Positions 19,054 through 28,598 of a DNA stretch of 64,000 nucleotides are shown piece after piece. The notes beneath the pieces were generated by a model, which searched no databases, had not been told where the DNA came from, and was given only the letters and a program-made list of their open reading frames with translations. The number at the start of each line of letters is the position of its first letter. Within the stretch, counting starts at the first letter, position 1. The stretch comes from Chloroflexi bacterium 54-19 (GTDB lineage Bacteria; Chloroflexota; Chloroflexia; Chloroheliales; Chloroheliaceae), in assembly GCA_001898225.1 (NCBI GenBank), contig MKTJ01000057.1, positions 91,517-155,516 on the forward strand, read 5' to 3'. Both the position numbers and the translations under genes were made by a program.

Positions 19054-20784
19054 TTAAAAGGGTTCTTTGACCTCTAATTTCCCGGCTTTTTCGGCCCGCG
19101 CCAGGCACCGTTCCTGGTCTCCTGGCCGGTTTAACCCGGCGTAACGGGCCGCCGCTTCCTCGAAAAGGGCCCCGGCCTGCTGGATATTCCCCTGGACCTG
19201 GCGGAGAAGACCTCGCACTTCCCAGACCGCCGCCACCCACGGCCCGCCATTCCACATCCCGGCCACTCTTTCGGTTTCCTCCAGGCGGCGTTTGGCTTTT
19301 TCAAGTTCCCCGTTCTCTATTAACGCTATGGTTGAGGCGATTCTAAAGGACATCGAACAGGGTTGGCACATATTCCCCCTGGCAAGCCAGCTATCCCCCT
19401 GCCTGACGGCTTCTTCGGTTTTCTCCCTGGTCCCGGCCATCTGGATAACCAGCCCCTGTAATCTCATCAAAAAATGGGGGGAGAGCCAGTTTATTTCCGC
19501 AATCCTCAGACACTGCTGGATTAACCGCCCGGCCCGGTATTTTTGACCACGGGCCAGGCCAATTTCGGCCAGGCGGAGCAAGGTTAGAATCCGCCCCGTG
19601 TCCGACCTGACGCCGGCATAAAGCTCCATGGAGTCGGTGAGAAGCTGCTCGGCCTGGTCAAGGTGCCCTGAAAAAAATTCGGCCTCTCCCAGAATCAGCA
19701 GGGCCAGCGCTCGCCCGCTGGTAGAGCCGGTTTCATCCGTAAAGGTGAGAAATTCCCGGGCAATCTCGGCCACCTGGTTGTGCCCGCCCACGCCGTACAT
19801 GGAAAACTCCGCAAAACAAAGATGCCCATCAAGGACATTCAGGGTAACGCTGGGTTCCCGCCGGGTCCATTCCATAAACTCGGCATTAAACATTTCCAAC
19901 CAGCGTCCCTGGTAATGCGCGACAATGCCATAAAGCGCGCTGGCCTCACCCATTTCACGGGGAAGCCCGGCCTCAATTGCTAACTGGCGGGCCTCTTTGG
20001 CCAGGTGTTCGGCCTTCGGGAAGTCGCCGCTCTGTAAGGAGACGATACCCCAGGCCAGAAGACTTCGCACCCGGTCAGCGACACTGGCAGGATCCGATTT
20101 TTCGGCTGCGAGAGCTTTTTCATAAATGGCGATGGTTGCCGCTGCCGGTCCCACTCCGAGGTCGGTCCGTAACCGTTCGCGCAGCCGTTGAAACTGCCGG
20201 ATAACCTCTCCCCGGTTCCCGGCGTCCAGCGCGGCCTGCATAAGGGCGCACTGGGCCTCCTCGTCGGTAGGGTCGAGCGCCAGCAATTTATCCCAGAGGT
20301 GAGCGGCCCTCAATAACCTGGCATATAGCTGGCGTAACTGCTCGCGCCGTTCGTCCACCCATTCTACATAGATGTCATCGGGGAGGAGTTCACCCCGGTA
20401 ATAGCCCGCAACCTGAGCGCATCTCACCGGGTTACCATGGCGCAAAGCTTCGGTGGCGGCAGTATCGAACATCTCCACGTCAATTTGTAGCTCGTGGCCG
20501 GGCGCCAGCAAAATAATGTCATTTTTCAAAGTAAGCAGGTCGTGTTCGCCGAGGGCGCGCCTGGCGAAATGAAGGGCTTTTCGGAGGTTGGTGGAAGCTG
20601 TATCTAGAAGGCTATCCGGCCAGAACAGGTCAATCGCTTTTTCACGGTGAATGCGGTGGCCGGGAGAGAGGGCCAGTAGTTTGATCAGAGCGGCGCTTTT
20701 TTCACGCCGCCATTCGTTAGCAGAAATTTCCCGCCCGTCTAAGGTAACGCGGAATTGACCAAGCAAATCAATCTGTACGCGCAT
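19054..20784 (-). CDS. BTAD (SARP-like) domain transcriptional regulator with TPR region
   Basis: 576 aa; N-terminal winged helix 'RVQIDLLGQFRVTLDGREIS...TNLRKALHFARRAL', BTAD 'CAQVAGYYRGELLPDDIYVEWVDERREQLRQLYARLL', C-terminal helical repeats. Confidence 0.88.
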   Translation of the reverse strand: MRVQIDLLGQFRVTLDGREISANEWRREKSAALIKLLALSPGHRIHREKAIDLFWPDSLLDTASTNLRKALHFARRALGEHDLLTLKNDIILLAPGHELQIDVEMFDTAATEALRHGNPVRCAQVAGYYRGELLPDDIYVEWVDERREQLRQLYARLLRAAHLWDKLLALDPTDEEAQCALMQAALDAGNRGEVIRQFQRLRERLRTDLGVGPAAATIAIYEKALAAEKSDPASVADRVRSLLAWGIVSLQSGDFPKAEHLAKEARQLAIEAGLPREMGEASALYGIVAHYQGRWLEMFNAEFMEWTRREPSVTLNVLDGHLCFAEFSMYGVGGHNQVAEIAREFLTFTDETGSTSGRALALLILGEAEFFSGHLDQAEQLLTDSMELYAGVRSDTGRILTLLRLAEIGLARGQKYRAGRLIQQCLRIAEINWLSPHFLMRLQGLVIQMAGTREKTEEAVRQGDSWLARGNMCQPCSMSFRIASTIALIENGELEKAKRRLEETERVAGMWNGGPWVAAVWEVRGLLRQVQGNIQQAGALFEEAAARYAGLNRPGDQERCLARAEKAGKLEVKEPF

Positions 20785-20999
20785 TATAAAACCTCACTTA
20801 AGTTTTGGGGAACCGGTCACAGGGGCGGATTTTGGAAACCGCACCGGCACCGGAAGTGGTCTGCCGGGGAACGTTTGGGGAACACTTATGTTTTATAGTG
20901 ATGCCAGGTCTTGCGAATAAGCAACAAGCTATCTTGAGAAGATTATAAGTTCCCTTTGAGAAAAAAACAATATATTCAACCTGACAGGAGGTTTTGGCA

Positions 21000-21818
21000 A
21001 TGACTTTAGAAATTTCTGTTATCGAAGCGGACCGGGCCCGCATAAAGGCTACCTGGTCCTCCGGGGATTTTAGCAAAATCGCCGAGTCTATCGAGACTCA
21101 CGCCGAGGATTTTGTAGCCCGGCTCCGGGTTAAACCCGGCACACTGGTGCTGGATTTAGCTTGCGGTACGGGCAATATCGCGGTTGAGGTTGCCAAACAG
21201 CACGCGATTGTCAGTGGACTTGATATAGCCCCCAACCTGGTGGCAATCGCCAGGGAACGGGCGGCGAGCAGCGGCCTGCCAATTGAATTTGAGGAAGGGG
21301 ACGTGGAAATGTTGCCCTATCCGGCGGCTTCATTTGATATGGTCGTAAGCATGTATGGCGTGATGTTCGCAGCTCACCCCGATATAGCGGCAGCCGAAAT
21401 GCTCCGAGTTTGCGCTTCCGGCGGGACTATCGCCCTGGCAAACTGGACTCCTACCGGGTTTATCGGCCAGATGCTAAAGACTATCGGGGCCCATGTCCCA
21501 CCGCCACCTGGCAGTATCTCCCCGATTTTGTGGGGGACCGAGGCTGTGGTGCGGGAACGGCTCGGTGACGCCACCTCCGCTATCCGGTGTACCCCGCGAA
21601 AGGTAGTTTTTGAATACCCGTTCAGTCCGGCTGAGTCCGTCAATTTATACCTGACCTACTACGGTCCCACCTTAAGGGCCTATGCGAATTGCAGCCCTGA
21701 AAAACAGGCTCTGTTGCGGCGCGACCTCGAAAAGCTCTGGTCAGACCATAACCAGGCCACCGACGGCACCACTCGTGTCATCAGCGAATATCTCGAAGTG
21801 ATTGCCATCCGGGCTTAA
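21000..21818 (+). CDS. Class I SAM-dependent methyltransferase
   Basis: VLDLACGTGNIAVEVAKQ motif I; Methyltransf_11/25-like; ORF opens at TTG 20994. Confidence 0.92.
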   Translation: MTLEISVIEADRARIKATWSSGDFSKIAESIETHAEDFVARLRVKPGTLVLDLACGTGNIAVEVAKQHAIVSGLDIAPNLVAIARERAASSGLPIEFEEGDVEMLPYPAASFDMVVSMYGVMFAAHPDIAAAEMLRVCASGGTIALANWTPTGFIGQMLKTIGAHVPPPPGSISPILWGTEAVVRERLGDATSAIRCTPRKVVFEYPFSPAESVNLYLTYYGPTLRAYANCSPEKQALLRRDLEKLWSDHNQATDGTTRVISEYLEVIAIRA

Positions 21819-21960
21819 CCTCGAAGTATTGTCACCGGGCATTTTAACCATAACCTAAATCCGGTTTTCTCCTGTCACCTGTGTTTTTCATAGAAAATGT
21901 GCCCATCTCCAGGGCGGGCAGGTTTATAGACCCGCCTTACTAAATGAAAGAGGGTGAGAA

Positions 21961-22533
21961 ATGGATACTATTGCCTATCTACAAAAGCAATTTGCCAATC
22001 TGAACAATGGCTTGCACGGGCTTGCGAACGATTTGACCGCCGACGAATGGATGGCACGCCCTATCCCCGGCCAGAACCTTATCGGTTTCCTGGCCTGGCA
22101 CCTGCCGCGCACCCAGGACATGTTTGTCCAGACCTGGATTCGCGGCGAGACAGAGGTGGCTCACACCGACCGCTGGCAGGGTTGGAAGCCGCTAAAAGAG
22201 TTTGGGATTGGCGCGGGCGTAACCCTGGAGGAAGCAGACGCGATTGCCCACACGGTCAGTAAAGCCGAAGTGCTGGAATATGCCGACGAAGTGTACCAGA
22301 CCATTTCGGATTGGTTGGGAGAATGTGGGAAGGACGCTTTAGAGCAGTGCTTTGATTATCACCAGCGGCTGGCGGTTTTCCCGGAATACCAGACCCCCGG
22401 CTTTACCAGAGAGGTAAAACACCTCTTTAATCGCCCGGTCTGGGACATACTGATGCGGCCCTGCACGACCCATATCTATCGCCACCAGGGCGAGATTGAG
22501 GTTGTGAAAGAGATGTTGCGTAGACCCCGCTGA
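21961..22533 (+). CDS. DinB family protein
   Basis: 190 aa; N-terminal LQKQFANLNNGLHGLANDLTADEWMARPIPGQNLIGFLAWHLPRTQD typical of DinB-like four-helix proteins. Confidence 0.85.
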   Translation: MDTIAYLQKQFANLNNGLHGLANDLTADEWMARPIPGQNLIGFLAWHLPRTQDMFVQTWIRGETEVAHTDRWQGWKPLKEFGIGAGVTLEEADAIAHTVSKAEVLEYADEVYQTISDWLGECGKDALEQCFDYHQRLAVFPEYQTPGFTREVKHLFNRPVWDILMRPCTTHIYRHQGEIEVVKEMLRRPR

Positions 22534-22614
22534 AAATACAGGCTTGTATTTATTGATTACAGCTAATTGCATGATGTTGGATTTTCAAGAGTGGTTTTGA
22601 AAGGTGGTTAAATT

Positions 22615-23097
22615 ATGGCTAAACGAGCGATTTTGCTGGCAGAACGGATTGAGGAAGGGAGCCGGACCCTGGCAACCTTCGCCGAAAGCCTGACCGATGC
22701 TGAATGGCAGACCTTTGTACCGGGAGAAGAACGCACCGTAGGCGTCCTGGTGCATCACGTAGCCAGTGTCTATCCGCTTGAACTCGACCTGGCTCTCCGA
22801 ATTGCGGAAGGCCAACCCATCGCAGGGGTAAGCTGGGCTGAGGTTGACCATATGAACGCGCAACATGCCCGCGACCACGCGGAAGCGGGCAAACCGGAAA
22901 CCCTGGCCCTGCTGCGGCAAAACAGCAAGATGGCGGCAGACCGGGTCCGGGAGTTTACGGACGCTGAACTTGACACGGCAGCAAGGGTATCGCTCGACGC
23001 TGACGCGCCTCTGACAGCCCAGTTTATCATCGAAGACCACGCGTTGCGGCATAGTTTTCACCACCTGGCTTTAATCCGGGCAGTCCTCCAAAAATAA
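22615..23097 (+). CDS. DinB family protein
   Basis: 160 aa; LAESLTDAEWQTFVPGEERTVGVLVHHVASVYP... HALRHSFHHLALIRAVLQ. Confidence 0.85.
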   Translation: MAKRAILLAERIEEGSRTLATFAESLTDAEWQTFVPGEERTVGVLVHHVASVYPLELDLALRIAEGQPIAGVSWAEVDHMNAQHARDHAEAGKPETLALLRQNSKMAADRVREFTDAELDTAARVSLDADAPLTAQFIIEDHALRHSFHHLALIRAVLQK

Positions 23098-23170
23098 CTG
23101 TTCCCCTGGTTTCAATTATGATATCTGACCGAATTAGCCGGGTGCTATCTTCAATACTTAATGGATTTAA

Positions 23171-23216
23171 CAGGGAAAACCAGATAAGGACCGGTTTTCC
23201 CACTTAGACTTTTTGA
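23171..23216 (+). terminator. Putative rho-independent terminator
   Basis: GGGAAAACC-N11-GGTTTTCCC followed by ACTTAGACTTTTTG. Confidence 0.55.
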
Positions 23217-23284
23217 AGTATTAGCCCGGGCCGCCTGGAAGGTTACTGGAAAGGTGCTAAAAATTCGCCAACAACGTCTAATAT

Positions 23285-24109
23285 ATGAGCAAAGTAGTAT
23301 CTTTACCGGTACGGGTCAGAAAGGATAAATTTGTAATGAGTAAAATTCTGGCAACTATTTACGCGGCTGTCACTTATCTGCTTTTTTTAGGCGCCTTTTT
23401 GTATTCAATCGGGTTTGTGGGTAATTACCTGGTCCAGAAATCAATTGATAGTGGCAAGGAAGGTGATTTTGTAACATCTATCATCATAGACGCTTTTTTA
23501 CTGGGACTTTTTGCAGTCCAGCACAGCCTGATGGCCCGGCCATTTTTCAAAAGGTGGTGGCTCAGGATTGTCCCTCCGGCTATTGAGCGGAGTACCTATG
23601 TTTTATTTGCCAGCCTGCTGCTGATTCTACTTTTCTGGCAGTGGCAACCTTTAACGGGGATTATATGGAGTGTGACCTGGCAGCCGGGCAGTCTTATTTT
23701 GCAGGTGATTTCCCTGATAGGGTGGTTAATTGTGCTAACCTCCACTTTTATGATCAATCATTTTGACCTTTTTGGGTTGCGCCAGGCTTATCTTTATCTA
23801 AAAGGGGAGCCTTATCACCACCTACCGTTTACTATCCGGTATCTTTATCATTTTGTCAGGCATCCAATTATGCTCGGTTTTATCATTGCCTTCTGGGCCA
23901 CCCCCCAGATGACGGTCGGGCATCTACTTTTTGCCCTTGCTACGACCATTTACATTCTTGTCGGAATCCAGTTGGAAGAAAGAGACATGCTGGTCTTTCA
24001 CCGGGAAGAATACAGCCAGTACCGGCAAAAGGTTTCGATGCTGGTGCCTTTACCGGGTAAATCCCAATCAATCACTCCACCTTCTGTTGGAAAGACCACT
24101 ACACGGTAA
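23285..24109 (+). CDS. mddA: Methanethiol S-methyltransferase-like / NnrU-like membrane methyltransferase
   Basis: 274 aa, multiple [81 protein letters not shown]. Confidence 0.8.
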   Translation: MSKVVSLPVRVRKDKFVMSKILATIYAAVTYLLFLGAFLYSIGFVGNYLVQKSIDSGKEGDFVTSIIIDAFLLGLFAVQHSLMARPFFKRWWLRIVPPAIERSTYVLFASLLLILLFWQWQPLTGIIWSVTWQPGSLILQVISLIGWLIVLTSTFMINHFDLFGLRQAYLYLKGEPYHHLPFTIRYLYHFVRHPIMLGFIIAFWATPQMTVGHLLFALATTIYILVGIQLEERDMLVFHREEYSQYRQKVSMLVPLPGKSQSITPPSVGKTTTR

Positions 24110-24142
24110 GTTTTAACGCGAAAAGAAAGTTTTTACTTAAAT

Positions 24143-24176
24143 TCAAAACCCCGGTTTTTGGGACCGGGGTTTTGTT
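24143..24176. terminator. Bidirectional rho-independent terminator
   Basis: AAAACCCCGGT-N7-ACCGGGGTTTT between convergent genes. Confidence 0.88.
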
Positions 24177-24246
24177 TAGGGTTATAAGCCCTTAATCACT
24201 TTAGGAGGTTACCTCGTCTGTCTCGAAGGGGTAAGTAAGCTCCTTG

Positions 24247-26526
24247 TTACGAGAAAGTGCCCTTGAGTAACCCTGGATGTTTCAGGGCTTTTCGGAAAGG
24301 ATATTCTGGCAGGTTTGAAAACAGGTAGCGGTTTTTCCATTTACCGGCCAGGCTTAAATCCAGCACCATCACGCCTTCAAACCCGCCGGGGAGCGCCACT
24401 TCAAGGTCACGCAGATGGACCGGGTTAGCGCCCGGCACTCTTACGACCTCTTTGGTAGTTCCCAGGTCCTTGCCGGACAGGTCTTTTAGCGAGCTTACCA
24501 GTTCTCCCTCTATTTCTCCGTTATCGCTGGAAGCCCAGAGGGAAACCCGCAAAGGAGCGTCCTTTGAGAGTATGGGGCTATCGTAGCGGGCCGTAATCGT
24601 AACCGGTTGGTAGCCTTTTTTGACTCCGTGGTAGGCCAGTTTGGGGCGGCCAGAGTATTGGACCGCCGAAGTGCAGGTGACGGTCGGCCAGGGCTCGTTG
24701 AATTGCCACAGGTAAATACCTGCCGATTGCGGCCAGCGGCGGCGCGTTTCTTCGACATAGTAGCGTAACCCCTCGGCCTGTAACCACTGGCTGGCTAAAA
24801 TTGCCAGTTTATCACCGGTCACCGGGCCGAAAAAGGCCTCCACTATCTCGCCGTGTTCCCACCAGGCCCCATCGTGATGCCGCCGGGCCGGGTTGGAAGC
24901 GGCGCGTGACCGGAACCGCCTGGATAAAAACCGCTTCTGGTCGGCCAGCCTGGTTTCGCCCGGCAGACCTAACTCGGAATGAAGTAAGGGTTTAATACTG
25001 TTAAATAGTTTGTATTCGGGGCCGGGCGGGTCGGTCCGGTATGTCCAGGGGCCATGTACGTCCCATTGCTCGGTGTCATCGGGGGCGGGATCGAATTTTG
25101 CCCCCAGCGGAGAACTGGGCCGGAAGTCCCGGTCGGGGTCGATTTCCCGGATTAACCTGTCCATAAGTTGGGGCAAAGGATGCTCCATGGTCAGGGGTTT
25201 GTTCTCGCTATAGGTTAGCTCGTTGCCGCCACCCCACAGAGCCAGGCTGGGATGGTTGCGCCGGGCCTTGATTACCCGTTCAAGGTATGGGGTCAACCTG
25301 GCAAAATAGTCTTTGTCATCGGGCGGAAGATTACTGATACCACCTGATGAAAGGGGCATTTCCTGCCAGACCAGCAAGCCCAGGCGGTCACATTCCGCGT
25401 AAAACTCTGGGCTTTCCGGGTCGCCGCCGCCCCAGGCCCGTAAAATGTTGACTCCGGCGTGGCGGGCCAGTTCAACCAGGTGTTTCATTTTCCGGTCGGC
25501 CCTGGGTCCACCCATGGCGTCGGCGGGCACCCAGTTCCAGCCCCGCTGAAAAACCGCCTTGCCGTTTACGACCAGGGTCATGGGCCATTCGTACCCGGCG
25601 TTTTGGGGCTGTCTCTGCCAGGAGATTTCGCGCAGGCCAAAAGAGGTTTCAAGGCTGTCGGAACCGTCCGCGCAACTTACCCTGGCAGCATAGAGGGGTT
25701 GGTCGCCCATCCTGGCGGGCCACCAGAGTTGCGGGTCCGGCAAGGCAAGGCTGGCGCGGGCATAGCCGTCCGCCTCTCCAACCGCAGAGACCTCCCCTAC
25801 CTTTTCATTATTTAGGGCGATTTCGAATAAAAGGTCTGCGCCAACCGGGCCGTCTACCTTAACTTCCAGTTGGACTTCGGCCTGGCGGGTTTGAAGATCA
25901 AGTTTAGGGCGGCACCAGAAATCTTTGAGATGATGCTCCCCGGTAAACCGCAGGCTTACTTCACCCAGGAGCCCAACCCTGACCAGGCGCGGGGCAAAGT
26001 CCCAGCCATAACCCATGCGCCCGCGTAGCCCGCGGGTCCGCTCGGTCCAGCCAACCTGGGGGTCTTCCGGGGTTGGGGTCGGGATGAGGACTTGAAGCTG
26101 GGGCGTTTCCTGGTCGTATAAATATCGGGTGATTTCAAGCTCAAACGGCACCCCGGCACCATCGTGGGAACCTATCGGGGCGCCGTTAAGAAAAAGCTCG
26201 CATTTTTCCGAGATGCCCTCGAATTCAAGGAAGACCCGTTTGGCCCCATCTTTCAAAAATGGATTGAGTTCTAAATTTTTCCCATAGATCCAGTCGCGGT
26301 GTTCAATCCACTGGGCCGCCCGGCTATTGAGATTGTGGTAGGGGTGTTTTATTTCACCGCTTTTCCACAAAGCTTCGTGGACCGAACCCGGCACCTTGAC
26401 CTGTCTCCATCGCTCGAAATCGAGTTTTTTGGCGTAATGCTTTAATAACCCCCATTCGTTAGGGTTTTCGTCCCATAAAGCCCAATCGCCGCTTAATAAC
26501 TGCCTGTTATTTTTTACTGTCTGCAT
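24247..26526 (-). CDS. Glycoside hydrolase family 2 protein, beta-mannosidase-like
   Basis: 759 aa; WGGGNELTYSENKPL (GNE acid/base), LLHSELGLPG (nucleophile region), RAWGGGDPESPEFYAECDRLGLLVWQEMPLSSG; no signal peptide. Confidence 0.92.
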   Translation of the reverse strand: MQTVKNNRQLLSGDWALWDENPNEWGLLKHYAKKLDFERWRQVKVPGSVHEALWKSGEIKHPYHNLNSRAAQWIEHRDWIYGKNLELNPFLKDGAKRVFLEFEGISEKCELFLNGAPIGSHDGAGVPFELEITRYLYDQETPQLQVLIPTPTPEDPQVGWTERTRGLRGRMGYGWDFAPRLVRVGLLGEVSLRFTGEHHLKDFWCRPKLDLQTRQAEVQLEVKVDGPVGADLLFEIALNNEKVGEVSAVGEADGYARASLALPDPQLWWPARMGDQPLYAARVSCADGSDSLETSFGLREISWQRQPQNAGYEWPMTLVVNGKAVFQRGWNWVPADAMGGPRADRKMKHLVELARHAGVNILRAWGGGDPESPEFYAECDRLGLLVWQEMPLSSGGISNLPPDDKDYFARLTPYLERVIKARRNHPSLALWGGGNELTYSENKPLTMEHPLPQLMDRLIREIDPDRDFRPSSPLGAKFDPAPDDTEQWDVHGPWTYRTDPPGPEYKLFNSIKPLLHSELGLPGETRLADQKRFLSRRFRSRAASNPARRHHDGAWWEHGEIVEAFFGPVTGDKLAILASQWLQAEGLRYYVEETRRRWPQSAGIYLWQFNEPWPTVTCTSAVQYSGRPKLAYHGVKKGYQPVTITARYDSPILSKDAPLRVSLWASSDNGEIEGELVSSLKDLSGKDLGTTKEVVRVPGANPVHLRDLEVALPGGFEGVMVLDLSLAGKWKNRYLFSNLPEYPFRKALKHPGLLKGTFS

Positions 26527-26730
26527 TGAAGTTATACCAGGTTTCTATATTTTGCTTCGTTGTCAATAATATTATGTTTCTGGTTGTTGTCTGAATTGAA
26601 ATCTGACCGTCCTTAGCCCAGGCTTACTGGTGGTGTATTATAGACTCACCGCCCGTTTACGGCCAATGACATAGCCAATGTCGTGGGTAAGATATGGGGT
26701 GCCAATACTAAGCGGCCAGGCCGGTTAGAG

Positions 26731-28563
26731 TTAAATGTCTTCGAACCTGAACCTGAAATGCCCGGTGATTTCCGGGTTAGCGGCGGTAGAACGCCAATCC
26801 AGCCAAACCCGGTAGACCGTAATAAGGTCGCCGTCTTTGGCAAGGGCCTGGACCGCCTCAACCCTGGCCGAGAATTTTCCGGGGTCAAAGGAAAGCGCCA
26901 GCCTACCCTGGCGACCCTGCCAGCTAATTTTTTCAGGACCTAAAACGGGTTGGATAAGACTGATAAACGCTTCACCGAGAGAATTTTCCTCGCCCGAAAA
27001 AGTAAAGCGGTCGGTCAGCTCAAGCCCGGCCTGGTTTTCACCCGGTTGCACCCTCCACTCGAACCGGCGGATAAATTTTTCTAACCTCGCCTCCGCCGGG
27101 TAAGCCTCGGTCAGGTCAAGCTCAAAAACCAGGCCGTTTTCGAACTCACGCTCCTCTAAAACCGTGGCAAAGTGCGCTGCCCCGACCTCCTGCGCCTGCC
27201 CGTTAATCACCGGAACCGAATGGCCCAGCGAGGACGGGTGCAAATAGGTATAGCGGTTTTCCCGGAAATAGTCGCGGGTGTAAAGACCGGAGCCAAGCTC
27301 GCAAAGCAGACTTTCATCCCCGGCAAAGAGCAGGAATTGGCCCAAATCGTTATGGTTGTGCGGTTCGTTGTTATGTCCGCCTTTGGCCGAGAAAGCGATT
27401 AACTTCGAGCCGAAATAGTGGCGGCTTATCACCCACTGTATATTCGGCAGGTAAAAAGTGCCCGGCGGGGTAGGCTGTTGGAGTAAGGTGGGGTCGGTCC
27501 AGGCCAGGTTGCGGGTGAGATGGACCCAGCGAAACCGGGGATGGTCCCTCGACTTTTCGAGACCGGGAATGGTTTCTAGGGCCGGGGCGGCAATCCCCAA
27601 CCGTTCGACCAGTCGTGAGACCAGGCCGGTTTCGAGCACCAACTGAGCCGGGGCGTCCGAGTAGTTGACCCAGTTGGTGTGACCCAGGCTTATTGTGTTT
27701 GGAAAGTTGGCGATATTTTTGACCCTGGGGCTTTCCAATAAATCGAGCTGGCCGGAGGTGAAATCGCGCAGGGCTTCGGCGAAATAGACGAAATAGCCAA
27801 AGCCGTAGGTCCAGTAGTTGATGCCTTCCGGGCAGCCGCCATCCTCGCCAAAGCCTTCAAGGAAACTTTCCATGGTCCTCGCAATTCGCTCGACCATTCC
27901 CGCCAGCCGTTCCCGGTCGGTTTCGAGTGAGAGAGCGGCGAGGCCGACCGCCCCGCTACAGACCGCCGCCCAGTTCATTGTGCTGGACTCCCACCAGAAA
28001 TGATGGGGGTCATAGAAAAGGGGCCGGTAAAAGCGCTGTTCGATTTCCTCGCGCACCCGGTAATCCAACCAGGGGTTAAGCCTGTTTCCCAGCCAGTTTA
28101 ACGTTTCCGCTAACTGGTGGGCGGTCTCGGCGGCAAATAAATCCACGGTCTGCCGGGGTGAAACCCTGGCCGAACGGCTTTCTTCTACACCTACCGGGAG
28201 GTGGGCCGGTAAAGCCCAGGAGTATTCCAGGCAAATTTCCCAGATTTCGTTTTCGAGGGCTGGCAGATAAGCGGCGGTCTCATCCAGCAAAGTGGCAAGG
28301 GTAAGGACAGCCAGCCGGGAGCGCCGGGCGAAATAGGGGGTCTCGAATTCCAGGCGGGTACCCTGGGTTTCAAACAGTTGGAAAAGTGAGAAAGGGAGGT
28401 CGGGCGTGGGGGTGCCCGCCGCACTCTCAGCTTCGGCGCGGATTTCCTTGATTAGGGTTTGCAGATGCGGCGCTCTAGCCAGCCCTTTGAAATCCGGCTC
28501 TACCGGCTTTTGCCCCGGCGCTACGCTTACCAGGGCTTCCCTGATTTGCCTGAAACTGTACAT
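26731..28563 (-). CDS. Heparinase II/III family protein
   Basis: 610 aa; GHNNEPHNHNDLGQFLLFAGDESLLCELGSGLYTRDYF. Confidence 0.9.
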   Translation of the reverse strand: MYSFRQIREALVSVAPGQKPVEPDFKGLARAPHLQTLIKEIRAEAESAAGTPTPDLPFSLFQLFETQGTRLEFETPYFARRSRLAVLTLATLLDETAAYLPALENEIWEICLEYSWALPAHLPVGVEESRSARVSPRQTVDLFAAETAHQLAETLNWLGNRLNPWLDYRVREEIEQRFYRPLFYDPHHFWWESSTMNWAAVCSGAVGLAALSLETDRERLAGMVERIARTMESFLEGFGEDGGCPEGINYWTYGFGYFVYFAEALRDFTSGQLDLLESPRVKNIANFPNTISLGHTNWVNYSDAPAQLVLETGLVSRLVERLGIAAPALETIPGLEKSRDHPRFRWVHLTRNLAWTDPTLLQQPTPPGTFYLPNIQWVISRHYFGSKLIAFSAKGGHNNEPHNHNDLGQFLLFAGDESLLCELGSGLYTRDYFRENRYTYLHPSSLGHSVPVINGQAQEVGAAHFATVLEEREFENGLVFELDLTEAYPAEARLEKFIRRFEWRVQPGENQAGLELTDRFTFSGEENSLGEAFISLIQPVLGPEKISWQGRQGRLALSFDPGKFSARVEAVQALAKDGDLITVYRVWLDWRSTAANPEITGHFRFRFEDI

Positions 28564-28598
28564 CCTTTATGGACCCTCTCTTTAGCCTTGTTTACCGT

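Noticed and set aside
21961-23097. Two consecutive DinB genes as a recent tandem duplication
   Set aside because: The proteins differ strongly in length and sequence; adjacent members of a common family rather than a recent duplication.
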